From assembly GCA_001414345.1 (NCBI GenBank), contig LLCB01000107.1:110735-174734 (forward strand): 64,000 nt of DNA, in the 5' to 3' direction. The notes under the pieces were generated by a model. The model saw only the letters and a program-made list of their open reading frames with translations. It was not told the origin of the DNA and ran no database searches. Source of the stretch: Hymenoscyphus infarciens (lineage: Eukaryota; Ascomycota; Leotiomycetes; Helotiales; Helotiaceae). A program made the translations under genes and the position numbers. Positions 33,927 through 44,564 of this stretch are shown piece by piece (position 1 is the stretch's first letter; every line of letters starts with the position of its first letter).

Positions 33927-36387
33927 ATGATTTGCGAAACATGTTACTCCATGCTCAGAGGGCACATAGGAGGTCAATGGAGAGGAACTTTCGATCTCCA
34001 TTTTGGCCACCATAACAGTCGTGCATCGTTGAAAAAGTCCGCAGATATGAGTTGCGGTATCTGTCGGAGTCTTTACGCAGAATTGCTTGCCTTTGAAGAA
34101 AAGAACCGGAAATCGATTCTTACAACGACAAATCGTTATGTTTGGCAATTTATCTCCGGCCAATGGTGGTTCAAACATGTGGACAGAAAACCACTCATAA
34201 GCGCATATCTTTCTCCTATGTATGGTTCTGAGTGTAATGGAAATCGTGCTAAGAATGCTTATCGTCTGGATTTTAAGATGAAGGAATCGGCGAGGGTTGG
34301 GAGTTTTGTTTTGAAGGAACCTAGTAAGTTCCTATTCCGAACCATTGAGCTTTGGACGGAAATGCTGGTAACTGACAGACTCAGCTGAATCTTACTCAAC
34401 AAGACACACACCTTTTACCAACCGAACCTCATCAGATGAAGTTCTTGAACTGGCAAAAAGATGGATCAAAGACTGTGAAGAAAACCACACAGCGACCTGT
34501 TCCCGGGATAAAACATGGTATCCAACCCGCCTCATCGACTTAGGGGTACAGCGTCCGGGAATCCAGACCAAGAAAAAGAAATCAACAACGAAACAAAAGG
34601 CAGTAAATGAGGTAGATAGAGTGAAATTGGTTTTGAAGAAAGATATCCCTCATTTCGAAGGAAACTATGTTACCTTGAGTCATTGCTGGGGTAAAGCTAA
34701 AATACGAAGACTTCTGGAAGACGACTTGGAGGAATTTCAGAAGGGGATTGCTTTGGATTCTTTGCCGCTTACTTTTCGAGATGCGATACATTTTGCGCGG
34801 AGGCTCGGGACAAAGGAGAGCCCGGTTAATTATATCTGGATAGTAAGTTCTCTTATCTTCTTTCTTTTCTTTCGAGGCTTCCTAGTGAGCTCTTTGCCTC
34901 TGGCAGTTTTGGATGTCAATATAAAAAGACACGAAAGCTTGCTGACACTTACCTAGGACTCGCTCTGCATAATCCAAGGAGAAAGCGACGGCGCCCGCAA
35001 AGATTGGCTCTCCGAGTCCTCCCAAATGTACGAAATTTATAAAAATAGCTACTGCAACCTGTCTGCAACTGCAGCAACCGACGGTACTCAAGGAATGTAT
35101 CGAAAACGAGAAGCCCGAGAATTATGGGAAAACGAGACAATCCTCAGTACAGAAGGGATTCCAGGTCCACCACCCAGTAACAGTGTTCAAAGATGCACAG
35201 TCATGGATCTTACATTCTGGGAGAAGAATGTTGACGAGGCACCTGTCAATACACGAGGCTGGGTATTGCAAGAACGCTTACTTGCACCAAGGGTCGTACA
35301 CTTTTGCGAAAAACAGATTGCCTGGGAATGTCATGAGAAAGACGCTGCTGAGTCTTGGCCTGATGGTCTGCCGGATTTTCAATTGAGAGCTGGGGATGTG
35401 GTGCAAGGTGGGAGGTTGAAGGATCTTGTTCTTCCGGCACCAAAGGTTTTTGAGAATGAAGAGAATACCTTGACCAGCCCTGTCTCAGATGGAAAGGAGA
35501 ACAACAAATGGAAGGTCACCAAAAGAAATCCCGACACTTATGGACCCTGGAAAAGAGTAGTAGAGAAATACTCTCGCACGAACCTCACGAATGCAACAGA
35601 TAAGCTCATTGCCCTCTCCGGAATCGCCCAAATGATGTCAAAAGATCTTGGAGCCAATAATAAGTACGTTGCTGGCCTATGGGGCCGGGGTTTGGAAAGC
35701 CAACTGTTATGGCGGGTCGATCCGATCTATGAAAACGGCCAATTCTTTTACCGTTCCTCACGACCTAAGTATCACGACTCACAAAGATGGAAATATCGAG
35801 CACCGAGCTTCTCGTGGGCGGCGGTGGATGCTGAGAACGGAATCAGATACGCGAATACCACCGAAGAGGGACTTCATATTAGTATCAAGAGAGAGAGTGT
35901 ACATATCGAATACGAATCCTCCGATAATGAATACGGTCTTTTGAAAGAGGGGGCAAATATTGTTGTTGCCGGTATAATGAAGAAAATCGAGCTAAAGAAA
36001 CTCAGGGAAAATGGACAGGATCGATATGGATGGCAATTGAACTCATATCCCATCGTAGATGGAAAGCCACTCACTTTTCGAAATGTGTATCTTGATGCAC
36101 CAGCTGGCGATGAGGAAGCGTTGGGGATTTTAGGTCCTGAGGGACGCATTTATTGTTTGCCTGCCAGGACAGACTCGGGGAAATATTTGATCTGTTTGTT
36201 GTTGCAGTTGTTGAGGGATGGTTCTGGGAATCTTAGGCGTGTTGGATTGACCAAAATTCCACCTTACATTAGTGGGGGTCACCAATCCTCTGAGGAGATT
36301 GTTCTTTCAAAGCCGGAGAATGGGGATGAGTTGGTTGGTTGTCACTGGGATGCGGAAAGTGGAAGGCATACGATTTGTGTTGTTTGA
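33927..36387 (+). CDS. HET-domain protein (heterokaryon incompatibility type)
   Basis: A HET-domain protein of the kind that can trigger non-self recognition cell death; the specific partner is unknown. Exons are 33927-34323, 34385-34842 and 34957-36387. The introns of 61 and 114 nt have GTAAGT donors and matching phases, giving 761 aa. The N terminus has Cys pairs (ICETC and SCGIC). The HET domain spans about residues 232-390, with NYVTLSHCWGKA, LPLTFRDAI, YIWIDSLCIIQ, then EIYKNSYCNLSATAA and the TRGWVLQERLLAPRVVHF block. The C-terminal half is long and without a repeat domain (no WD40 or ankyrin seen). The gene is open and appears intact although it lies among transposon relics. Confidence 0.92.
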
Positions 36388-36650
36388 AATTTTGAAATTG
36401 TAGCATCAAGTCGTCAAAGAGATACCGAGCTCAACGCCTGCATCAGACCGAAAGGAAAAGAAAAGGATCATATAAGCAAGCATTTTCTCATCCTGAGAAA
36501 CTTTCTTCCCCGTCTTTTTTTTGTATTTATCCCTTTTTTTGCACCTAAAAAGAAACTGTGAGCAAATTGTTTTCACTCGGTCAGCTGTCAAGGAAAATAT
36601 AGAGAGCTTGAACTTGAACCTCCGATAGAAGATTTTAAAAAATAAGACCT

Positions 36651-37756
36651 TCAGGCTGGAGAAACATCAGCTTTGCGGGTGTTTCGGGTCGAGAGTTTCG
36701 AATATAGGCTACGTCTCTGGCTGGAGCTGTCGGCAGAAGATAAGTCGCTTAATGTTATATCCACGTTGGGCACGCTACTTGCTGATCTTTGGTTCTCTTT
36801 CGCAGGAACAACGATAGGAGCGTCATTGTCCTTGGATAATAAAGTCGATGATTCTTGCTCGATGTTCAAATTTGACTTCTCCGGTGTTACCTTCGCCCCG
36901 CTCTGTTGTTTTCCTCAGTCGAATCGGACTTATTAGCAGCATCAGCTATTGCCGTTTCTTCCTTCCAAGTTGTTTTTAAGATCTTTGTTAGCCATATTGG
37001 AAGAATTGGGAGTCTCTTGCTCCTGCGAAGCCATGTCCAACCGATGCTCAAGGATACTGCTGTAATGGGTACAGTCCAAGCCCAATATAGCCAAAATGCG
37101 GAGGACACTTGGTTGTTATCCCCATCTGGATGATACTTGAAAAAGCTTGTGCTGAAAATTGTCTAAAACTAGTGTTAGATCAGTTGCCTCTCAAAGCGAA
37201 TGGGGCTATATTTACCGAAATGAAGGTTCCAGGAAGAAAAAGTAGAGTCACAAGGGCGATAGTACGCATTGCAGCGCTATCACTTTTCAATTCCCTGTCG
37301 AGAATGTTCTCTCTCTGCTACTGGTCAGCTAGCTCCTTGTCAAATATTAAGCTGGAAATAAAAACTCTTACCAAACTAATCTCATGATGGAGTCGGCCTC
37401 CAAGAGCCTGAGTTCTTCCTCTTAAACACTTAATGACCAGGAGGTGCTCTTGGAGTCTTCTCTGAATGTTTGCAGAATCTCGTAGCGTGGTGGCCTTGGT
37501 TTCGGAAAGTGACTTCAAGTCACTAACAATGTTTTTATGATCCAATATCACTTGCCAGAGAACTTCAATTGCCACCGCGTAATACTCAACCGCGTGTGCA
37601 AGATGTCGAGAAAGTTCGTGGATCTGTTCGTGGACCATATCAACCTTTTCTGGCACCTCATGCTTGATTTTGAAATGGTCAGCAATTTTGATTTCCCCAT
37701 GATTGAAAGCTGTCCTCTTACCTCGAGGGGAGCAGAAAGTCGTTTACGTCCCTAGA
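36651..37756 (-). pseudogene. CorA-like membrane protein, 5' truncated
   Basis: Four exon pieces can be joined in phase: about 37756-37722, 37656-37372, 37317-37216 and 37162-36887. They encode a long helix (VDMVHEQIHELSRHLAHAV), then ENILDRELKSDSAAMRTIAL, VTLLFLPGTFIS and a second membrane segment, FWLYWAWTVPITAV. This helix-plus-two-membrane-segment pattern is that of fungal CorA-like Mg2+ transporter proteins. The N-terminal domain is absent: similarity to the ~0.7 kb TIR element begins at about 37,757. Near the 3' end the frame runs to a stop at 36,887. An overlapping shifted frame stays open to 36,651 with a Ser/acidic tail, which suggests a one-base indel in the A-run at about 36,906-36,915. 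It is therefore called a pseudogene. Confidence 0.7.
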
Positions 37757-38047
37757 AGTATAAAAGAGGCGGTGGAAGTAGTAGAAGTGATAGAAGTAGG
37801 TAGAGGAAACTTAGCTTATATGCTTATATTATAGACTAACTTACGCTGAAATAATGATTTCTTTAGTAGAGCTTTTTAAATATAAGATCATAAGTAAATT
37901 ATTATTTAATTTCTATATTATTATATACTTTAATAGGGTTTAAAGAATAAGATAATAATTTAAATATTTAGTTACGTTAGAGCTAGAAATATAAGATTAG
38001 AACTATGTTCTACTAAATCACTTAAGATATAAGGATAACTAAAGGGA
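37757..38047. mobile_element. ~0.7 kb TIR element, truncated copy C
   Basis: Matches the right-hand ~290 bp of the element seen at 28,137 and 46,524, from GTATAAAAGAGGCGGTGG to the terminus ATAAGGATAACTAAAGGGA followed by TA. The other TIR is missing. Its broken end coincides with the lost 5' end of the CorA-like gene. Confidence 0.75.
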
Positions 38048-38201
38048 TACTCTAATTTTTTAGTTCTTTTGAAAGCATTGAGAGCAAATATTTTATCCAA
38101 AAGATCTATCAAATACACGGAAAACGGGTTTACCTTCCATAACATTAAGAATTCTATCAATTTTATCACTTCTCCTGTAGGAATTTAATATCACGAATTG
38201 A

Positions 38202-38657
38202 TCAAAAGTATCGAGTATCTATCGCGTCAAACACCAAGGTTGCATCACCAATTGTAACCTTCTCACCACTCTTGGCCATCAAGTTAATATCGTTCCCCGA
38301 AACAAGAAGCCCATCTCGATACACCTTCGCCCCGCACTTATATTGACCTAGGGACGTTGGCCAGAAGATAATCCACGACTCAACGGTAACGTCCACCAGA
38401 ATGTTCACATGGGATTTCCCTTCTTTCTGTGTCCATTGCAAACTTACAATTCGAAGAAAGTACTTGGTGTCGGGTTTCAGCGTGGGGTCAGATAGGGCTG
38501 CTTTTTCGTGGAGAAGGGCGAGTAAGTTCTCAAACTCGTCTTTTTGAATGTATTTTGGGTGTTGAACTCTGAATGCTTTTATCGAATGATAAGCAGCAGA
38601 AACAAGGGTAATTATAGGAGGGATGGTACGCGGAAGGTCGTGTGAGCGAATAATCAT
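38202..38657 (-). CDS. Hypothetical protein, FHA-like C-terminal strands
   Basis: An open frame of 151 aa. I do not recognise the family. The last 40 residues (GAKVYRDGLLVSG, NDINLMAKSGEKVTIGDATLVF) have the turn-and-strand rhythm of the end of an FHA domain. The usual phosphopeptide-binding Arg and SxxH residues are not visible, so this is only a resemblance. It may be a fragment of a longer gene cut by the truncated element at 38,047, or an upstream exon of a lost gene. Confidence 0.4.
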   Translation of the reverse strand: MIIRSHDLPRTIPPIITLVSAAYHSIKAFRVQHPKYIQKDEFENLLALLHEKAALSDPTLKPDTKYFLRIVSLQWTQKEGKSHVNILVDVTVESWIIFWPTSLGQYKCGAKVYRDGLLVSGNDINLMAKSGEKVTIGDATLVFDAIDTRYF

Positions 38658-39095
38658 GCAAGTCGTCGTTATTCCCCGAACGATTTACATGAGTCAAATA
38701 ATTGTTGTGTTCGATCGATACTCTTTAACCTCAGAACCTGTTTTGAGTCGTGATGAACTGCACGTTCCTGCTGACTTTTGAGTGACTGATTAGGGATAAT
38801 GAGACTATGCGAGACTACAAGGGCATTGTTAGAAGTCTCTTTGTCGCCAAGCGAAAGAAGGAGCCTCTTTTTGACACCTTAACCAGTAATTTCCTTTATC
38901 TGAGTTTGGTGTGTATGCACAGTTGCCTTTTAAAACAGCATAAATAACTATTTGGAAGAGTTATTTAAAGACCTCTCCAGATGATAGAAAGCAATCCACC
39001 ATCCGCACTCACCCCCTTTGCTAGACATCTAATAAGACTCGCAACAGCATCTCATTAAATCTCACGGAACTACCACTCTCCCATATAAACGAAAA

Positions 39096-39728
39096 ATGCC
39101 AGTTCAACGCGTTTTTGGTGGTCGACGATTCGTACCTGCTCCGGCCGATCGTGAGTACCCACAACTACCAACGGTCACTCTCCGTGACCTGAATCGATTC
39201 TTCTTTCTCCTCGCAGAGCCCGACAAGAGAAAGACTCTCAGTAACTCCTGGATCAAACCAGGTAAGTACCAGATTCGCGACGGGGATGTCACTGGCAAGT
39301 TTGAGTTCGAAGCCACTGGCAAGACAGAGGCAAAGTTCACAATCTCATTCATTGGTCCAGAATTCGGAATTCCTCCACTTACAGGCGTGGCTTTGAATGA
39401 GCTGGAGTGGGTAAGTAAGGAAGTTTGTGGGGAGTGCGAAGAAAATGAATCAAACGACGAGACTTCTGGAAATAGATGTCTTAAAGCCAAGTTGACGGAA
39501 GATGGGGAGTTTATCTTTCATTCTAACCGAGGCTTTATTACAACTCCTAGCATGAAGTCTACGGAGTTGGACCCAATTTCCTATCAGCCATACTTTCCAG
39601 GGGGGGTTTGTCTTTGCACTAGAGCTGACATGGTCTTTTCCTTGTGTGCTCCGGCGCGAGGTTACATCATCCATGCGAGCGGGCTTGAAGGGTTTGAGCA
39701 TGTTCGTACTGAATCTATTAGTACCTAA
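39096..39728 (+). CDS. Hypothetical protein, 210 aa
   Basis: A single open exon with a convincing start context (AAAAATGCC) after a typical leader. The product begins MPVQRVFGGRRFVPAP. It has alternating beta-strand-like segments (KFEFEATGKTEAKFTISFIG) and a cysteine-containing loop (CGECEENESN), and ends without a signal peptide or membrane segment. I do not recognise the family. It lies between the CorA pseudogene and the NLR relic, in the same accessory block. Confidence 0.6.
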   Translation: MPVQRVFGGRRFVPAPADREYPQLPTVTLRDLNRFFFLLAEPDKRKTLSNSWIKPGKYQIRDGDVTGKFEFEATGKTEAKFTISFIGPEFGIPPLTGVALNELEWVSKEVCGECEENESNDETSGNRCLKAKLTEDGEFIFHSNRGFITTPSMKSTELDPISYQPYFPGGVCLCTRADMVFSLCAPARGYIIHASGLEGFEHVRTESIST

Positions 39729-40509
39729 GACAATCGGTTCTTAGCTAGTACCAGATGTTTAGTATCGGGTGTGAAAACCTAAACATATCGGTAGCTTAGC
39801 GATGGGCAATAAAGGAGGCAGTAAATACTCCAGGCTCATACCTGCCTGCCTACCGCCCCCGTCATTCCAACTCTCTATGATAATTCAACACCATTAACCT
39901 AGTTGGGTTAGATCAATAAAGTTCGACTATACTAATGTCTGGGTCAATCGTTTTGGATTGTGCTATATAGTTAAAACAACGAGAACGTCGAACTTGGTTT
40001 ATTGTCCACCCGGAGCTCGGAACACGGAACTCCTTCTTACAATCAATTTTATATCATTATAAACCCTAAACACCTCTGAGCACCTCCCATGTGAGACCAC
40101 TTCAGTACAGCTATGAAACCTATTAACTTTTAGACCAAACCCCTATATACTCAAAATTTGCCGAACTGTGTGAAGCAACAGAGTTCACTTGGCTTGGTAG
40201 AGATGATCCTTGAAAAACGACACACAATGTGCATTTATTATCATGCTGTTTCCACCTGCATAAACTCCTTAACGACCCCATTTGAAAATTCTGAAATTTC
40301 CGCGCCTTGATGAGACATTCCTCGGTCGACTGTCTCGAGTAAAAGAGCAAGCTGAGGAGAGCAAACTCGCTTGTATCGATCTCCCCTGTGGAATCCAAAC
40401 ACTGCATGAAAGCATCCCACTCTTCACTCCGCGTGATTCGTAGTTTCCCGCCATTCTTTGCAAGTAGAATTGCAGATTCATAGAGGTATTTTGGATCTCT
40501 ATGGTGCAC

Positions 40510-42077
40510 CAGGGGGTGTAGGAATTCGTGACTGGCGAATAGTTAACTAACTCTCCACTATTCCTTCTATTATTTATCTAAAACTCGATAAATCGATTCT
40601 ACTTCGTCCCAGGCCTTTTAAACGTTAAACAAGGGGGGTCACTTTTTAAGGTTTTCAGGGGGTTTATATTAGCATACTGCTTTTTAGCTAATATTTAGTA
40701 TAGTATCTATTAGCTATAATAATATCTAAACACTAGTCTCACATAGTCCGAATTAGAGCAATAACCCAGTCCTTTTCTATAGAATCCTACGCTTCTTATA
40801 CTACTTTTCTTAACTTTATATAAGACGAGTAAACACCTAGATAGTATAGCTAAATATAGTTCTTCATCTAGTCCTAAACTGTCTTAATCGGATTAAGATT
40901 AGGTAAGTTTATAGGCTATTTTATAAGCTCTATTCTATAAGTGTCAAGAGTCTTTATAGTATACTTAGCTAAATGTCCTTTAGTATTATCTTATTAGAAG
41001 TCTATCTAGAGGTATTTCTAAAGAAGCAAATCTACAATCAGGATAATAATACTAGAGTACAAGCTAGTATTAATTATCTCTTAGTCCTTCTCTTAAAACA
41101 GCCCCTCTACCCTCCCTAATCGGCTATAAATCCCCCCCTAAAACATCTACCTAATCTTCTGTTGATGGCGTGCTATTATGTAATCCTTATAGTATTTCTC
41201 CCCTACCCTCCTTAAGACCTAAGTTCAAGTATATGTCCTAGGTTATGCTTAAGTTTCGTCGGTAAATAAGACCCTATCTTACTACTTATCAGCCTAATCT
41301 ACATACTCGATCGCCTACTCTAACCTAGCCGTTGCGTAGTCTGCTATAAGAGGACATTTCCTTTACTCTACTCTTCTTAAGAACTCTTCTTTCTAGAGGG
41401 CTAACCGAATCGCCTTCTCTCTATATTCTATAAAAAGGATAGCTAGGATGTCTTTCTATAGCGTCTCTCGGTTAGCCTTACTAGCTGTGACCCACTCGAC
41501 TAGCTCCTTATATTATAGGGTATTAAGGAAAGGTCTCTTACTAGACTTCTTCTTTTAAGGTATAAGGCGATGATGTAGATACTAAGTAACTTAGGTAAGA
41601 GTGTAGTTTATTTTAAGGACGATATTAGACTTAGACTAGTCTACTTAAAAGTAAAGAGTTTAGATTTATAAACGTTAGTTACAAGTAAGCTCTTTGCTTC
41701 TCTTTTGCTTAGGAATAATAGAATTTATAGTGTAATAGAGTAAAAAGATAAGAAAGTAACTATGGATATTGTAAAATAAGGTAGAAAAAGGTGAAAAGTA
41801 GTAAGCTAAATAGTCTAAAAAGTCTAAAAAAAGCCTGATTTACCTCTTTTATACTATCTAAAACGAGTGCCAAAAAGCACTATTTTAGGTAGCATAAACT
41901 ACGGAAATACCGACCTCACAGCCCTCTGTTTAACGTTTAAAAGGCCTGGGACGAAGTATTATTCTAAAAGGCTTAATTTATTAAGATTTTAATATAATTA
42001 TTATTCTAAAGAAGTTAGAGCAATTGTAGAAGTGTAAGTACTTCGAGAATACAGTCACGAATTCCTGCACCCCCTGG
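40510..42077. mobile_element. hAT-type short element (about 0.2 kb) with nested Tc1/mariner
   Basis: Terminal inverted repeats: left CAGGGGGTGTAGGAATTC; right, on the minus strand, CCAGGGGGTGCAGGAATTC. Both continue GTGACTG. Flanking 8 bp direct repeats are TGGTGCAC (40,502-40,509) and TGGTGTAC (42,078-42,085), differing by one C/T. An 8 bp duplication and CAG-starting TIRs fit the hAT superfamily. Without the inner element only about 215 bp remain, so this was a MITE-like, non-coding element. Confidence 0.8.
40602..41955 (-). mobile_element. Tc1/mariner-like element relic (RIP-mutated)
   Basis: TIRs start CTTCGTCCCAGGCC...TTTAAACGTTAAACA at both ends and are bordered by TA (40,600-40,601 and 41,956-41,957). 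The length is 1,354 bp. On the minus strand near 40,880-40,915 a frame reads LPNLNPIK, a mutated form of the Tc1 transposase motif with the second Asp (SPDLNPIE). Stops break the rest. It lies inside the hAT-type element, so it inserted later. Confidence 0.78.
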
Positions 42078-44030
42078 TGGTGTACTGGCTGGTTTCCTAT
42101 GAGATAATTAAGTGGTGATCGACCCTTGGGATCGGGGGTCTTCGCATTTGCCCCGTTTGATGATGTATTCTCTGCAAGAATTGGCGGGCTCATGTGCAGT
42201 ATACTTTTTTCAAACTTCATCCTGATACTGTCATTTCTCTTCACGTGACGACTCAGGAGCAGAACAAGAGCCAGAATATCTTCGTCTGGTTCATACCTCA
42301 GGTCGTATTCAATCGGCCACATTTTTGTCATAATCAACTCGATGCCGTCTAGGTTCCCCTCGGACATGAGTAGAAGCGACCTCGCGATATTCATGGAAAC
42401 TTCACTCGAAAGCCCTTGAGTTCTGCCCTCGTCGAGAATACAGAGGAATGGATTCCATGACTTTGAAACAAGCAATTTGTCAGCTTCGTATAAGTCCTCT
42501 AGCAAAATTTGTAGTCCAGAAATTACTGCGGTTTAATGGCGATGAGACTCGAAAGGGGGCTAGGTTATAGAAACGATTACGAGGGGCGGTGGTGAAGAAA
42601 TTGGATCTTTCCGATTCGCGTGCATGGCGAGAAAAGAGTGGAAAGCCATACCTGCCAGTACCATTGTCAAAGACATCCTTCAAGGAAATATGTTTTGTTA
42701 GAAACGAATGCCTCTTCTCCTGGACCAGCTGTGCCCGATCGTGCCTAAAAACATTCGATCGGAACTGCGGTGCTTCGACGAATTCCTTGATAGTTTAATG
42801 CATGATTTGAACCTTTTTAAAGTCAATATCAACCAAACCACCAGTGACTTGCCAATGAATTCCTCGCGTTCCTTGTTCTCGCGTGACATCTGTTCGTCGT
42901 CGGGACACGTTTTAAAAGCGGAACACCAGATAAGCCTTGTTAAATCTTCGACGAAAACCGGAGCACCAGACCTAGCTAAAGACCAAAGAACTACGTATGT
43001 TTCCCATTTCAATGCTGGCGAAATACGTTCAACAATGACAGCGTAATACTTTTCGAGTTGGTCTGGAAGGGAGGCAGGTGTGATTCGCAAATGTTCAGGT
43101 AGCCGCACTATCTGTTGCCTGTATTAATTTATAACTCCGAATAGATCTCTCAGGACAAGCTTTACCCAAAGGGACATTCCCATGGATCGAGCGACGGTAA
43201 ATTGAACTAGCGGCAGTAAATATTTGGCTGTGTCTGTTTTACAAGAACTCCTCACAAACTATGTGCGAGGAACAGAAGGGGCTTTGCAGTTGGCGATGTC
43301 CAACCATAGGTACGTAAAATGTTGATTAAGGATTTGGCGAGAGCAATTGTTGTTTGAAAGGAGTTGCTTGACTTCAGTGTCATGTCGTATCCGTAGATAA
43401 TGAATCGAATTTACAGGAAACAGTGTGAAAGCTCGTCCTGAATCCACATAAACGTCTTATCATTGCCATGAGGTTGGCGTGACCCGAAAGGATGGCAGCT
43501 TCAGGTTGCGAGTAGCTCGGGTCCAGATGATCAGGCAGGTTACGCAGCCGATAAACTCGTGGCTTGTGAGTCGAAATCGAGGACGATGCCATCAAATCAG
43601 CAGTGCTCATCCCATGGTGTGAGGCCGGCGAGAGATATGTCGTAAGGTGACTGGTGTTGTCTGCGCTTCAACGGTGGTGCGAGCTGATGCAAAAAAATCC
43701 ACGTCTAGGGGATTCTTGACGATTATAGGAAAAGCTACCACCAAGCCTCGTACTTAAAGACGATTGGATTCCATCGTGGTGGCGGTGTCAGAAATCGCAG
43801 GAGGTACTCCAATCAAATGTTGAGATAAACATTAGCTAATAATAATAAACACTTCGTGATTTTTTATGTTGTGGGTTGCAAAATAAATAGCAGCCTTGCC
43901 AAGGTGTTCACTAAAAGCAGCACCGACCCTCTATTTCACCCCATCTCGATCGCAGCCCCAAGATTTTAAAGCTCAAAACGCGCAAAGCACCTCTACGCGC
44001 CTCCTCCAAACACCTTCTACCAACCTCAAA

Positions 44031-44564
44031 ATGAGTGCCGTAAGCTGCCTCGCCTTCCCTCTCGAATTGTACTGCTAATAAAATGTAGTTCATGCCAATC
44101 AACCCGCGGCCTATGCTGCAAAACCTGTACGTCCTGTCCACCATCCACCCGCCCCGCGATTACTGCCCCACCAACCTCCCACCTCACGAGCAAGGAATGT
44201 GCGAGAACTAACGATGGGAAACTAGTGTCAACGAAGAGGTCATAATCCGACTGAAATGGGGACAGACCGAATACAAGGGCCGTCTTGTTAGCATCGACAG
44301 TTATATGAATATTCAATTGTCAGGAGCGGAGGAGTGGATTGATCAACAGATGACCAGTGTGTTGGGTCAGGTCCTGATAAGGTAATGCCTATTCTATTAC
44401 ACATTCTGGCAGAGTAGTTTTGTGCTTGGTTTTAGTGGCATTGAGTCTTCAAAAACATGGCTTGGATTATTTGCTGACAATTGGGGTTTAGATGCAACAA
44501 CGTTCTCTGGATCCAAGGCGCGAATCAAAACAACGGGAATGGAGATACCAAGATGGAGGGATGA
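44031..44564 (+). CDS. Small nuclear ribonucleoprotein F (SmF)
   Basis: A core Sm protein of the spliceosomal snRNP ring. The gene has four tiny exons: 44031-44039, 44089-44126, 44226-44381 and 44492-44564, with introns of 49, 99 and 110 nt. The joined product is 91 aa, the usual size. It begins MSAFMPINPRPMLQNL. Sm1 has RLKWGQTEYKGRLVSIDSYMNIQL and Sm2 has LGQVLIRCNNVLWIQG. It ends with an Asn/Gly-rich tail and MEG. The first exon encodes only three residues; the phases 0, 2 and 2 all match. It is a housekeeping gene standing alone between the NLR relic and a RIP island. Confidence 0.93.

Larger units (their letters stand above)
40123..43610 (-). pseudogene. NLR (NACHT-type STAND) protein relic, interrupted by nested transposons
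   Basis: Read on the minus strand, successive pieces match the second half of a fungal NACHT NLR. They are ARSMGMSLWVKLVLRDL (about 43,190-43,140), LPDQLEKYYAVIVERI with a winged-helix segment (about 43,070-42,930), then GGLVDIDFKKVQIMH, a stop, and TIKEFVEAPQF (about 42,835-42,770). After a short intron, ISGLQILLEDLYEADKLL leads to DPKGRSPLNYLIGNQP. There the frame is split by a hAT-type element and resumes after it as HHRDPKYLYESAILLAKNGG (from 40,506). The stop at 42,797-42,795 turns the family's HQT into H-stop-T, a CAA to TAA change. The P-loop is not found; an N-terminal piece RVYRLRNLPDHLD near 43,560 may belong to it. Confidence 0.72.

Noticed and set aside
43911..44316. Minus-strand ORFs over the SmF gene
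   Set aside because: The four-exon plus-strand gene explains the region fully with Sm1 and Sm2 motifs.
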